Assembly (NCBI RefSeq): GCF_017676385.1
Contig: NZ_JAFFZN010000015.1
Span: 62,001 to 126,000 of the forward strand
DNA: 64,000 bases
DNA from: Streptomyces spirodelae
Lineage (GTDB): Bacteria > Actinomycetota > Actinomycetes > Streptomycetales > Streptomycetaceae
Direction: 5' to 3'
Part shown: positions 33,615 to 42,394 of the stretch, piece after piece
Layout of the letters: each line of letters opens with the position of its first letter
Position numbering within the stretch: position 1 is the first letter of the stretch
Program-made: the position numbers and the translations under genes
Notes under the pieces: model-generated
Seen by the model: the letters and a program-made list of their open reading frames with translations, nothing else
What the model was told of the DNA's origin: nothing
Database searches by the model: none

Positions 33615-34745
33615 TCAGCGCCGCGACATGTACATGTCGAGCGCCTTGTGCAGCAGCTTGTTGAGCGGGAAGTCCCACTCACCGAGGTACTCGGCCGCCT
33701 GCCCACCGGTGCCGACCTTGAACTGGATCAGGCCGAACAGGTGGTCGTTCTCGTCCAGCGAGTCGCTGATGCCGCGCAGGTCGTAGACGCTCGCGCCCAG
33801 CGCGTAGGCGTCCTGGAGCATCCGCCACTGCATCGCGTTGGACGGCCGCACCTCGCGCTTGTGGTTGGCCGAGGCGCCGTAGGAGTACCAGACGTGGCCG
33901 CCGACGACCAGCATCGTGGCGGCGGAGATGCGCTCGCCCTCGTGCTCGGCGAAGTACAGCCGCATCCGCTGCGGGTCCTCGGCGTTCAGGACGTTCCACA
34001 TCCGCTGGAAGTACGCCTTGGGGCGGGGGCGGAACTTGTCGCGCTCCGCGGTGATCTCGTACAGCCGCTGCCACTCGTCCAGGTCGTACGGGTTGGCCAT
34101 GTTGCCCTGGACGACCTGCACACCGGCCTTGTCGGCCTTCTTGATGTTGCGGCGCCACAGCTGGTTGAAGTTCTTGTGCACTTCTTCGAGGGAGCGGTTC
34201 TCCAGCGGCACCTGGAAGACGTAGCGGGGCTGTACGTCGCCGAAGCCCGCGCCGCCGTCCTCGCCCTGCTGCCAGCCCATCCTGCGCAGCTTGTCGGCGA
34301 CCTCGAAGGCGCGCGGCTCGATATGGGTGGCCTCGATGTCCCGCAGCCGCTTGACGTCCTGGTCCTGGATGCCCTTCTTGATGGCGGCCGCGTCCCAGCG
34401 CCGGATCACCACGGGCGGGCCCATCTTCACGGAGAAGGCGCCCTGCTTCTTGAGGTGGTCGAGCATCGGACGCAGCCACTCGTCCAGGTTGGGCGCGTAC
34501 CAGTTGATGACCGGACCCTCGGGCAGATACGCCAGGTACCGCTTGACCTTCGGCAGCTGCCGGTAGAGGACCAGCCCGGCGCCCACCATCTGGCCCGTCC
34601 GCTCGTCGAACCAGCCCAGATTCTCCGCGCGCCACTCGTTCTTGACGTCCGCCCAGGCGGGCACCTGACAGTGGCTTGCCGACGGCAGGCTCTGGATATA
34701 CGCCAGATGCTGCTCTCGGCTGACGGTCCTCAGGGTCAGGCTCAT
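33615..34745 (-). CDS. femX: FemX/FemAB-type peptidoglycan bridge-forming aminoacyltransferase
   Basis: A 376-residue member of the FemABX family of tRNA-dependent aminoacyltransferases. Two GNAT-like halves are present, including LAYIQSLPSASHCQVPAWADVK and LFGLIQFKVGTGGQAAEYLGEWDFPLN, the conserved C-terminal motif. The middle NFNQLWRRNIKKADKAGVQVV is also family-typical. In streptomycetes FemX adds the single glycine to the stem peptide before LL-diaminopimelate cross-linking. It is followed within 65 bp by the racemase-like gene. Confidence 0.9.
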   Translation of the reverse strand: MSLTLRTVSREQHLAYIQSLPSASHCQVPAWADVKNEWRAENLGWFDERTGQMVGAGLVLYRQLPKVKRYLAYLPEGPVINWYAPNLDEWLRPMLDHLKKQGAFSVKMGPPVVIRRWDAAAIKKGIQDQDVKRLRDIEATHIEPRAFEVADKLRRMGWQQGEDGGAGFGDVQPRYVFQVPLENRSLEEVHKNFNQLWRRNIKKADKAGVQVVQGNMANPYDLDEWQRLYEITAERDKFRPRPKAYFQRMWNVLNAEDPQRMRLYFAEHEGERISAATMLVVGGHVWYSYGASANHKREVRPSNAMQWRMLQDAYALGASVYDLRGISDSLDENDHLFGLIQFKVGTGGQAAEYLGEWDFPLNKLLHKALDMYMSRR

Positions 34746-34878
34746 GGCGGGACGCTCCTCCGGCGAACTGACTGATGCTCGCCGGGAAGCCTACTGCCCC
34801 GCCCCTTGGCGTATGAGGGCTGCGCCCCGAAGGGGAGCGGGGCGGGGCCGCCGAAGGCTGGGGCGGGGCCGCCGGAGG

Positions 34879-35181
34879 CTATGGCACCAGGCCCCCGTGT
34901 GCCACACCCAGATAGAAGCCGACCGCCGCGGCGCCGAGTCCGATGATTGTGACGAACCGTTCACCGGTCGTCGCCGAGATGTACTGGCCCCAGGCCCCGG
35001 TCAGGATGCCGGCCAGCCCCGTCCACGAGCCGAGCACATGCAGCCCCGGCCACCACGCGGAGATGACGGCGATCAGGCCCAGCACCATGGTCGCGGTCGC
35101 GAAGGAGTTCTCCACCGGATGCCGCTTGCCGTCGGAGTTCAGATAGGAGAAGGGATGGTTCCAGCGCACTGCCTGTGCCAT
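34879..35181 (-). CDS. Small integral membrane protein, unknown function
   Basis: A 100-residue protein opening MAQAVRWNHPFSYLNSDGKRHPVENSFATATMVLG, then three hydrophobic segments ending GLGAAAVGFYLGVAHGG. No recognised domain. It lies between femX and rpsF. I recall similar short proteins at this spot in other streptomycetes. An alternative reading of the DNA on the plus strand has no coding character. Confidence 0.7.
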   Translation of the reverse strand: MAQAVRWNHPFSYLNSDGKRHPVENSFATATMVLGLIAVISAWWPGLHVLGSWTGLAGILTGAWGQYISATTGERFVTIIGLGAAAVGFYLGVAHGGLVP

Positions 35182-35426
35182 ACGGCACCTCCTGTCAGAG
35201 CGTGGCGCGGACTGTAATGCCGCTCACATCTGAGGTGTCCAGATTGCTCCGGGTTACCCCCGGATTTCAACCGGAAGGCCGCAGCCAGGTAGGCTGGCCT
35301 GTCTGCGCCCCGTGGCATTCCACCGGCCCGCCGAGGGCCTGGTCCGTCAAAGGGCGCGGAAACGCATCACGACCCTCCTGCCACGGAACGACCGTGGCCG
35401 CTGAGTCCAGAGGAGGTGGGTTCCAC

Positions 35427-35717
35427 ATGCGTCACTACGAGGTGATGGTCATCCTCGACCCCGATCTGGAGGAGCGCGCTGTCTCCCCCATGATCGAGAG
35501 CTTCCTTTCCGTCGTCCGCGAGGGCAACGGCAAGGTCGAGAAGGTCGACACCTGGGGCCGTCGTCGTCTCTCCTACGAGATCAACAAGAAGCCCGAGGGC
35601 ATCTACTCGGTCATCGACCTGCAGGCCGAGCCCGCTGTGGTCAAGGAGCTCGACCGGCAGATGAACCTGAACGAGTCCGTCCTGCGGACCAAGGTCCTCC
35701 GCCCGTCGACCCACTGA
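35427..35717 (+). CDS. rpsF: 30S ribosomal protein S6
   Basis: A 96-residue S6 opening MRHYEVMVILDPDLEERAVSP, with WGRRRLSYEINKKPEGIYSVIDLQ and the C-terminal LNESVLRTKVLRPSTH. GAGGAGG precedes the ATG. First gene of the rpsF-ssb-rpsR-rplI operon that leads towards dnaB in most actinobacteria. Confidence 0.97.
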   Translation: MRHYEVMVILDPDLEERAVSPMIESFLSVVREGNGKVEKVDTWGRRRLSYEINKKPEGIYSVIDLQAEPAVVKELDRQMNLNESVLRTKVLRPSTH

Positions 35718-35854
35718 GGCCGACTCCCGAGTAGCACCGGGCACCAGGGGCTCCGGACACCAGCTTCCGTACCGGCCCCGGGCGCCACGCACCACAGCTC
35801 CATCGAGCACCACCACGCACCACAGCAGCCAGCAGCACGCCGAGAGGTTCACCC

Positions 35855-36445
35855 ATGGCAGGCGAGACCGTCATCACGGTCGTCGGCAATCTCGTCGACG
35901 ACCCCGAGCTGCGCTTCACCCCCTCCGGTGCGGCGGTCGCGAAGTTCCGTGTCGCGTCCACCCCCCGCACCTTCGACCGGCAGACCAACGAGTGGAAGGA
36001 CGGCGAGAGCCTGTTCCTGACCTGCTCGGTCTGGCGGCAGGCGGCGGAGAACGTCGCCGAGTCCCTCACCAAGGGCACCCGCGTCATCGTGCAGGGCCGC
36101 CTCAAGCAGCGCTCGTACGAGGACCGTGAGGGGATCAAGCGCACGGTCTACGAGCTGGACGTCGACGAGGTCGGCGCCAGCCTCCGCAACGCCACGGCCA
36201 AGGTCACCAAGACCACCGGACGAGGCGGCCAGGGCGGCGGCTTCGGCGGTGGCGGCGGCCAGGGCGGCGGTGGCGGCTGGGGCGGCGGCCCCGGTGGCCC
36301 CGGCGGCCAGCAGGGCGGTGGCGCCCCCGCGGGAGACCCGTGGGCCACAGGCGCCCCGGCCGGAGGCGGCCAGGGCGGCGGTGGCGGCTGGGGCGGTGGC
36401 CCCGGTGGCAACGGTGGCGGCTACTCGGACGAGCCACCCTTCTGA
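35855..36445 (+). CDS. ssb: Single-stranded DNA-binding protein
   Basis: A 196-residue SSB. The OB fold occupies residues 1 to about 115 (MAGETVITVVGNLVDDPELRFTPSGAAVAKFRVAST, LFLTCSVWRQAAENVAESL, RVIVQGRLKQRSYEDREG). A Gly/Gln/Trp-rich linker of ~70 residues follows. The C-terminal acidic tip SDEPPF is the docking site for partner proteins. This is the essential replication SSB of streptomycetes, cotranscribed with rpsF and rpsR. Confidence 0.96.
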   Translation: MAGETVITVVGNLVDDPELRFTPSGAAVAKFRVASTPRTFDRQTNEWKDGESLFLTCSVWRQAAENVAESLTKGTRVIVQGRLKQRSYEDREGIKRTVYELDVDEVGASLRNATAKVTKTTGRGGQGGGFGGGGGQGGGGGWGGGPGGPGGQQGGGAPAGDPWATGAPAGGGQGGGGGWGGGPGGNGGGYSDEPPF

Positions 36446-36468
36446 GCGAAACTCATAGGAGTAGAGAC

Positions 36469-36705
36469 ATGGCGAAGCCGCCTGCTCGCAAGCCGAAGAA
36501 GAAGGTTTGCGTGTTCTGCAAGGAGAAGATCTCCTACGTCGACTACAAGGACACGAACCTGCTGCGGAAGTTCATCTCCGACCGCGGCAAGATCCGTGCC
36601 CGCCGGGTCACCGGCAACTGCACCCAGCACCAGCGCGACGTCGCCACGGCTGTGAAGAACAGCCGTGAGATGGCGCTGCTGCCCTACACCTCGACCGCGC
36701 GATAA
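36469..36705 (+). CDS. rpsR: 30S ribosomal protein S18 (zinc-binding, cysteine-containing form)
   Basis: A 78-residue S18: KVCVFCKEKISYVDYKDTNLLRKFISDRGKIRARRVTGNCTQHQRD and the terminal LLPYTSTAR. Three cysteines, including CVFC and the NC near residue 55, mark the zinc-ribbon (C+) form. In actinobacteria this form is replaced by a cysteine-free paralogue under zinc limitation. ATG has GGAG upstream; 24 bp after ssb. Confidence 0.95.
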   Translation: MAKPPARKPKKKVCVFCKEKISYVDYKDTNLLRKFISDRGKIRARRVTGNCTQHQRDVATAVKNSREMALLPYTSTAR

Positions 36706-36723
36706 GGGAAGGGTGACCACATC

Positions 36724-37170
36724 ATGAAGATCATCCTGACCAACGAGGTCTCCGGCCTCGGTGCCGCCGGCGACGTCGTCGAGGTGAAGGACGGCTACGC
36801 CCGCAACTACCTGGTCCCGCGCGGTTTCGCGATCCGCTGGACCAAGGGCGGCGAGAAGGACGTCGAGCAGATCCGCCGGGCCCGCAAGATCCGCGAGATC
36901 GCGACGATCGAGCAGGCCAACGAGGTCAAGTCGCAGCTCGAGGGCCTGCGCGTCGGCCTCAAGGTGCGGGCCGGGGAGCAGGGCCGGCTGTTCGGCTCCG
37001 TCACCCCGGCGGACATCGCCGACGCCATCAAGGCGTCCGGCGGTCCCGACGTGGACAAGCGCCGCATCGAGGTGGGCTCGCCCATCAAGTCGCTCGGCGC
37101 CCACCAGGTCGCCGTCCGGCTGCACGCCGATGTGAGTGCCACGGTCGGCGTCGACGTCGCCGCCGCGTAA
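36724..37170 (+). CDS. rplI: 50S ribosomal protein L9
   Basis: A 148-residue L9 opening MKIILTNEVSGLGAAGDVVEVKDGYARNYLVPRGFAI, the L9 signature. A long connecting helix and the C-terminal RNA-binding domain (LFGSVTPADIADAI, SLGAHQVAVRLHADVSATVGVDV) follow. Last gene of the operon, followed by a strong hairpin. Confidence 0.97.
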   Translation: MKIILTNEVSGLGAAGDVVEVKDGYARNYLVPRGFAIRWTKGGEKDVEQIRRARKIREIATIEQANEVKSQLEGLRVGLKVRAGEQGRLFGSVTPADIADAIKASGGPDVDKRRIEVGSPIKSLGAHQVAVRLHADVSATVGVDVAAA

Positions 37171-37194
37171 CGCTGCGCTCGGCTCGAGCCGATG

Positions 37195-37226
37195 GGAGGG
37201 CGTACCCCGTGAGGGGTGCGCCCTCC
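37195..37226 (+). terminator. Terminator of the rpsF-ssb-rpsR-rplI operon
   Basis: Arms 37195-37208 and 37213-37226 pair over 14 bases (one T-G wobble) around GTGA, 24 bp after the rplI stop. Confidence 0.85.
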
Positions 37227-37228
37227 GT

Positions 37229-37284
37229 CTTTTGGGGCTTCTCTTTTGGGGCTTCTCTTTTGGGGCTTCTCTTTTGGGGCTTCG
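37229..37284. repeat. 14-bp tandem repeat downstream of rplI
   Basis: Four copies of CTTTTGGGGCTTCT (the last ends TTCG) directly after the rplI terminator. Their pyrimidine-rich T4G4 composition is unlike the surrounding DNA. Confidence 0.9.
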
Positions 37285-37390
37285 CCCCCGCTGTTGGGGT
37301 GCCCCTGGCTGTGGGTTGCGGGCTGCGCGTTGTTTTCTGGTTGGTCGCGCAGTTCCCCGCGCCTCTTCGGGGCTCGCCCCTTCGGGGCGC

Positions 37391-38734
37391 TCACGCGCGT
37401 ACCGCGCCCGTCACCGCCCAGCGGCCGGAGCGGGCGCGTAGGGCCAGAGTGACCAGGCGGGTGCCCATCATCAGGCCCGCGATCGTCCACCAGAGCGTGG
37501 TGAGGCCGCCTCCGAGAGCCGGGACCGCCACCGCGACCGGGGCGAAGACCGCGAGCGTCACCAGCATGGCGCCCGCCAGATACGGACCGTCGCCGGCCCC
37601 CATCAGCACTCCGTCGAGTACGAAGACGACGCCTGCGATGGGCTGGGTGAGGGCGACCACGAGCAGCACCGGCGTCAGCTGGTCGATCACGGCCTGGTCC
37701 GTGGTGAAGATCGGCATGAACAGGGGGCGCACCAGTGCGACGAGCACCCCCAGCACCACTCCGGACACCACCCCCCACAGCACCATCCGGCGGCAGGCAG
37801 CCTTGGCGCCCTCCGCGTCGGAGGCGCCGAGATAGCGGCCGATGATGGCCTGGCCCGCGATGGCTATGGCGTCCAGGGCGAAGGCCAGCAGCGTCCACAG
37901 GGTCAGCGTGATCTGGTGGGCCGCGATGTCCGCGTCGCCCATCCGCGCTGCGACCGCGGTGGCGATCATCAGGACGGCGCGCAGCGAGAGCGTACGGATC
38001 AGCAGCGGCACCCCGGCCCGCCCGCTGGCGCGGATTCCGGCGAGGTCGGGCCGCAGGGTGGCGCCGTGCCGCCGGGCTGCCCGGACCACGACGGTGAGAT
38101 AGACGGCTGCCATCCCCCACTGGGCGAGCACCGTTCCCCAGGCGGAGCCGGCGATGCCCAGCCCGGCGCCGTAGACCAGCAGCGCGTTGAGCGTCGCGTT
38201 CGCGCTGAAGCCGCCGACGGCCACGTACAGCGGGGTCCTGGTGTCCTGGAGCCCGCGCAGCACCCCGGTCGCGGCGAGGACGACGAGCATCCCGGGGATG
38301 CCGAGCGCGCTGATGCGCAGATAGGTGGTGCCGTACGGTGCCGCGGTCGCTGAGGCGCCGAACGCGTCGAGGAGCACGGGCGCTGTCGGCAGGACCGCGG
38401 CGACGACGAGGGCGCCGAGGATCAGCGCCAGCCAGATGCCGTCGAGGCCCTGCCGTAGTGCGGCGGGCAGGTCGTCGGCGCCCAGGCGGCGGGCGACGGC
38501 GGCGGTGGTGGCGTAGGCGAGGAAGACGAAGACGTTGACGCCGGTCTGCAGGAGCGCGGCGGCGACACCGAGCCCGGCGAGCTGAGGGGTGCCGAGGTGG
38601 CCGACGATGGCGCTGTCGGCCATCAAGAAGAGGGGCTCCGCGACGAGTGCGCCGAAGGCGGGGAGGGCGAGCGCGATGATCTCACGGTCGTGGCGCCGCA
38701 CGGTGGCGCGCGTGGTCGGGGAAGCGGGGCTCAT
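37391..38734 (-). CDS. MATE family efflux transporter
   Basis: A 447-residue multidrug and toxin extrusion protein (Na+ or H+ antiporter) with about 12 hydrophobic helices. Conserved landmarks are ALPAFGALVAEPLFLMADSAIVGHLGTPQLAGLGVAAA at the start, ISALGIPGMLVVLAATGVLRGLQDTRTPLYVA (the MATE loop), and MGDADIAAHQITLTLWTLLAFALDAIAIAGQAIIGRYLGA in the second half. It resembles the DinF/NorM branch. Start ATG 38734 (MSPASPTTRATVRRHD); ATG 38770 would add twelve residues. It stands between the ribosomal operon and dnaB. Confidence 0.9.
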   Translation of the reverse strand: MSPASPTTRATVRRHDREIIALALPAFGALVAEPLFLMADSAIVGHLGTPQLAGLGVAAALLQTGVNVFVFLAYATTAAVARRLGADDLPAALRQGLDGIWLALILGALVVAAVLPTAPVLLDAFGASATAAPYGTTYLRISALGIPGMLVVLAATGVLRGLQDTRTPLYVAVGGFSANATLNALLVYGAGLGIAGSAWGTVLAQWGMAAVYLTVVVRAARRHGATLRPDLAGIRASGRAGVPLLIRTLSLRAVLMIATAVAARMGDADIAAHQITLTLWTLLAFALDAIAIAGQAIIGRYLGASDAEGAKAACRRMVLWGVVSGVVLGVLVALVRPLFMPIFTTDQAVIDQLTPVLLVVALTQPIAGVVFVLDGVLMGAGDGPYLAGAMLVTLAVFAPVAVAVPALGGGLTTLWWTIAGLMMGTRLVTLALRARSGRWAVTGAVRA

Positions 38735-39229
38735 AGGTTCGATCCAAACATCCACAGGTAATGAGTGCAAGGGGTTGTTGCCGCTTACTTGACGGTGTAC
38801 GCGGCAGGCTTGAGCACCCTGGGTGATCCTCCTGGGGGGATGGCTGCGAAGTTTTTTCCCCGCACAGCCCGTGGATGGTAAATGTGCAGGTCAGAACGGG
38901 TGTGCGCGGCGGTCGTACAAGTAATCCACAGCGCTGTCCCCCGACTCGTGCACAGCTTTCGGCGGCTTCTCCACAGGTTGACCCCGGCTGTCCACACCAC
39001 CCTGTGGATAAGGTGATTGGCTGAACCGTACGGGCCGCCTACCGTGTACCAGCGCCCGTTCCCCGTTCACCCTTTTCTCCAGCGTTCTTCACCGTCGGAC
39101 CGACGCGCCGTAACCCGGGCCGGGCGGCTCGATTGCCAGCGTTTGTCAGTGCTGTGCCGTAAGACTGTGCCCTACGACAGGACCTGAGGGACCTGTGGCA
39201 GAACGACCTGTGGGAGGAGGCGAGGCGGG
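38735..39229. promoter_or_regulatory. dnaB upstream region with a cluster of DnaA-box-like 9-mers
   Basis: About 495 bp between the divergent MATE and dnaB genes. TAATCCACA (38932-38940), TTCTCCACA (near 38968), CTGTCCACA (near 38989) and the complement of TTATCCACA, the classic perfect E. coli DnaA box (39003-39011), all lie within 80 bp. dnaB begins at GTG 39230 after GGGAGGAGG. No ORF is supported here. Confidence 0.7.
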
Positions 39230-42112
39230 GTGACGCAGCAGCCCGAACACGTGGAAGACCCGTGGGCAGCAGACCTCGCCGAGGGGGGCTTCCACACCGC
39301 GCCGCAGGCGGCCCAGCCACCGCAGCACCGCCAGGGAAGCGGACCGGGCAACGGCCCGGGAGACGGCTCCGGGAACAGCTCCGGCAGCGGACGCGGCAAC
39401 GGCTATGGAAACGGCTACGGGAACGGCTCCCGCGGCAGCTCCGGCGGCGCCGGTTCCAGCTCTGGTGGCGCCGGCTCCGCACTCGCCCTCCCCGAACAGC
39501 ACGAACGCGGCCCCGAGGGCCCGCCAGGCGGCTTCGAACGGGTGCCGCCGCAGGATCTGGAGGCTGAGAAGTCCGTCCTCGGCGGCATGCTGCTGTCCAA
39601 GGACGCCATCGCCGACGTGGTCGAGGTCCTCAAGGGCAACGACTTCTACCGGCCCGCGCACGAGACGGTCTACCAGGCGATCCTCGACCTCTACGCGAAG
39701 GGCGAGCCCGCCGACCCCATCACCGTCACCGCCGAGCTGACCCGCCGCGGCGAGATCGCCCGCGTGGGCGGTCCCGGCTACGTCCAGGCCCTCGTCCAGG
39801 CCGTCCCCACAGCGGCCAACGCCGAGTACTACGCGGAGATCGTCCACGAGCGCGCCATCCTGCGCCGGCTGGTCGAGGCCGGCACCCGCATCACCCAGAT
39901 GGGTTATGCCGCGGACGGAGACGTCGACGACATCGTCAACGGCGCCCAGGCCGAGATCTACGCCGTCACGGAACAGCGCACCTCCGAGGACTACCTCCCG
40001 CTCGGCGACATCATGGAAGGCGCCCTCGACGAGATCGAGGCCATCGGCTCCCGCAGCGGCCAGATGACCGGCGTCCCCACCGGCTTCACCGACCTGGACT
40101 CCCTCACCAACGGCCTCCACCCCGGCCAGATGATCGTCATCGCGGCGCGCCCTGCTATGGGTAAGGCTTTGGCGCTGGACACCCCGCTGCCCACGCCTCA
40201 CGGGTGGACGACGATGGGGGAGGTCCAGGTCGGGGACGAGCTGCTCGACGCACACGGCAAGCCGACCAGGGTCACCGCGGCAACCGACGTCATGACGGAC
40301 CGCGACTGCTACGAGGTCACGTTCGACGACGGCACCACCGTTGTGGCGGACGCCGAGCACCAGTGGCGGACCGATACCCGCGCCGCACGCCGTGCCGCAC
40401 AAGGAGCAGCCGCGAAGGGTGACGGGAGCACTCCACGCGTCCTCCCCTCGGTGAGGACCACCCGGGAAATCGCCGATACGCTGCGCTGCCGAACGGCCGA
40501 CGCCCGGCTCAATCACTCGGTGCGCAACGCGGCGCCCCTGGACCTTCCCGAACAGGACCTCCCCCTCGCGCCGTACCTGCTGGGCGCGTGGCTCGGTGAC
40601 GGCCACTCCGCCGCCGCCCGCATCACCACGGTCGACCCTGAAGTGCTGCTCAACATCGAGGCCGAGGGATACCTCACCTCGCCGGTGGGCGAGGCGACGG
40701 CGACCTACGGAATCCAGCTGGCCGAGCCCCGCCGACGCCCGGCCGAGCGGGTGTGCGTCGTCTGCGGCAGGTCATTCCTCCCCAAGCTCCCACACGTCAG
40801 GAGCTGCGGACGCTCCTGTGGCGGCCGGGCACGGTTCCTCTCGCCACCGGAGCCGACGACGAGCTGTGCCGACTGCGGAAAGCCGTGCCACTCCGCCATG
40901 ACCCCTCCGCGGTGCGGAGACTGCTCCCGCAGCAAGGGCAGTGTCCAGGCGATCCTCCGTTCCCTGACCGTGCTGGGGGACAAGCACATTCCCCAGAGCT
41001 ACCTGCGGGCCTCTCAGGTGCAGCGCCGAGCGCTGCTGGCGGGGCTTCTGGACACGGACGGCACCGCGGACAGGACCGGGTCCGTCAGCTTCGCCGTGAC
41101 CAACCGACGACTGGCCGAGGACTTCCGGGAGCTGGTCGTGAGCCTCGGCTACCGCTGCGGATGGTCGACGCGTCGGGTGCGTGGCCGCAGCGACGAGACG
41201 TCAACTTTGTACGAAGTCACGTTCACCACGCCCGACGACGTCTTCCGGCTGGAACGCAAGCGGCTGGCGCACAAGGAACGCGGCCGGGACAGCCACCCCC
41301 GTACGCGCACCCGGTTCATCACCTCCGTGCGGCCCGTACCGAGCGTGCCCGTGCGCTGCGTCCAGGTGGACAACGCGGACCATTTGTACCTCGCCACGAG
41401 GTCCATGATCCCCACACACAATTCCACGCTCGCACTGGATTTCGCCCGGGCCTGCTCCATCAAGCACGCCATGCCCAGTGTCATCTTCTCGCTGGAGATG
41501 GGGCGGAACGAGATCGCGATGCGGCTGCTGTCCGCCGAGGCGCGGGTGGCGCTGCACCATATGCGGTCCGGTTCCATGACGGACGAGGACTGGACGCGGC
41601 TGGCCCGTCAGATGCCGCAGGTGACCGACGCGCCGCTGTACATCGACGACTCACCCAACCTGTCGATGATGGAGATCCGCGCCAAGTGCCGCCGCCTCAA
41701 GCAGCGCAACGATCTCCAGCTGATCGTCATCGACTATCTCCAGCTGATGCAGACGGGCGGCTCCCGCCGCCCCGAGAGCCGTCAGCAGGAGGTCTCGGAG
41801 ATGTCCCGTAACCTCAAGCTCCTGGCCAAGGAGCTCGAGGTCCCCGTCATCGCCCTCTCCCAGCTCAACCGCGGCCCCGAACAGCGCACGGACAAGAAGC
41901 CGATGGTGTCCGATTTGAGGGAATCGGGCAGTATCGAGCAGGACGCGGACATGGTGATCCTGCTGCACCGTGAGGACGCCTACGAAAAGGAGTCCCCGCG
42001 CGCCGGCGAGGCCGACCTGATCGTCGCCAAGCACCGCAACGGCCCCACAGCCACCATCACGGTCGCCTTCCAGGGCCACTACTCACGCTTCGTCGACATG
42101 GCCCAGACGTAG
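39230..42112 (+). CDS. dnaB: Replicative DNA helicase DnaB containing an intein
   Basis: A 960-residue precursor; removing the intein (residues 313-731) leaves a 541-residue helicase. The N-terminus is ~95 residues of Gly/Ser/Asn-rich sequence. The DnaB N-domain follows (RVPPQDLEAEKSVLGGMLLSKDAIADV). The RecA-like domain has Walker A ARPAMGK / STLALDFA split by the intein. LQLIVIDYLQLM is Walker B, and RNLKLLAKELEVPVIALSQLNRGPEQR and DLRESGSIEQDADMVILLHR are the H3/H4 motifs. It unwinds DNA at the fork as a hexamer. Splicing must occur before the P-loop can bind ATP. Start GTG with GGGAGGAGG. Confidence 0.96.
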   Translation: MTQQPEHVEDPWAADLAEGGFHTAPQAAQPPQHRQGSGPGNGPGDGSGNSSGSGRGNGYGNGYGNGSRGSSGGAGSSSGGAGSALALPEQHERGPEGPPGGFERVPPQDLEAEKSVLGGMLLSKDAIADVVEVLKGNDFYRPAHETVYQAILDLYAKGEPADPITVTAELTRRGEIARVGGPGYVQALVQAVPTAANAEYYAEIVHERAILRRLVEAGTRITQMGYAADGDVDDIVNGAQAEIYAVTEQRTSEDYLPLGDIMEGALDEIEAIGSRSGQMTGVPTGFTDLDSLTNGLHPGQMIVIAARPAMGKALALDTPLPTPHGWTTMGEVQVGDELLDAHGKPTRVTAATDVMTDRDCYEVTFDDGTTVVADAEHQWRTDTRAARRAAQGAAAKGDGSTPRVLPSVRTTREIADTLRCRTADARLNHSVRNAAPLDLPEQDLPLAPYLLGAWLGDGHSAAARITTVDPEVLLNIEAEGYLTSPVGEATATYGIQLAEPRRRPAERVCVVCGRSFLPKLPHVRSCGRSCGGRARFLSPPEPTTSCADCGKPCHSAMTPPRCGDCSRSKGSVQAILRSLTVLGDKHIPQSYLRASQVQRRALLAGLLDTDGTADRTGSVSFAVTNRRLAEDFRELVVSLGYRCGWSTRRVRGRSDETSTLYEVTFTTPDDVFRLERKRLAHKERGRDSHPRTRTRFITSVRPVPSVPVRCVQVDNADHLYLATRSMIPTHNSTLALDFARACSIKHAMPSVIFSLEMGRNEIAMRLLSAEARVALHHMRSGSMTDEDWTRLARQMPQVTDAPLYIDDSPNLSMMEIRAKCRRLKQRNDLQLIVIDYLQLMQTGGSRRPESRQQEVSEMSRNLKLLAKELEVPVIALSQLNRGPEQRTDKKPMVSDLRESGSIEQDADMVILLHREDAYEKESPRAGEADLIVAKHRNGPTATITVAFQGHYSRFVDMAQT
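40166..41422 (+). other. DnaB intein (class 3-like) with LAGLIDADG endonuclease and cysteine-rich insertion
   Basis: 419 residues inserted between Gly-Lys and Ser of the helicase P-loop. It starts ALALDTPLPTPHGWTTMGEV, so position 1 is Ala, not Cys/Ser. The class 3 triplet is present: Trp in block B (AEHQWRT), Cys in block F (VRCVQVD) and Thr in block G (IPTHN, then Ser +1). Two LAGLIDADG motifs (YLLGAWLGDG and LLAGLLDTDG) mark a homing endonuclease. Between them lie at least four CxxC/CxxxC pairs (40757-40935) that look like two zinc ribbons. Extein codons at the left junction (CCT GCT ATG GGT AAG) and the first intein codons (GCT TTG) are unusual for this genome. Confidence 0.92.
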
Positions 42113-42394
42113 CAGCAGCGTTGTAGGTTCTCTGTCTCCGTCAGGTGGTGCCGCTGGACTTGTCCCTGCGGCCGACCGTCTCCCGACCACCCTTGTGTTC
42201 GTCCGATACTTGCTGGCCCGACACCCTGCTCCCCCCAGCTCCAGCCACCAGCGGGCCGCCGGCGCCGCAGCAGCCGACCTCAAGCGGCGACTCCCCACAG
42301 CATGACTGGAGGAGCTGCGGCGCACCCACACGTTCGCAGCGATCAGCTGCTCGTGAGGTTGTTCAGGCGGACGAGCGGCCGACATAGTGCCTTC

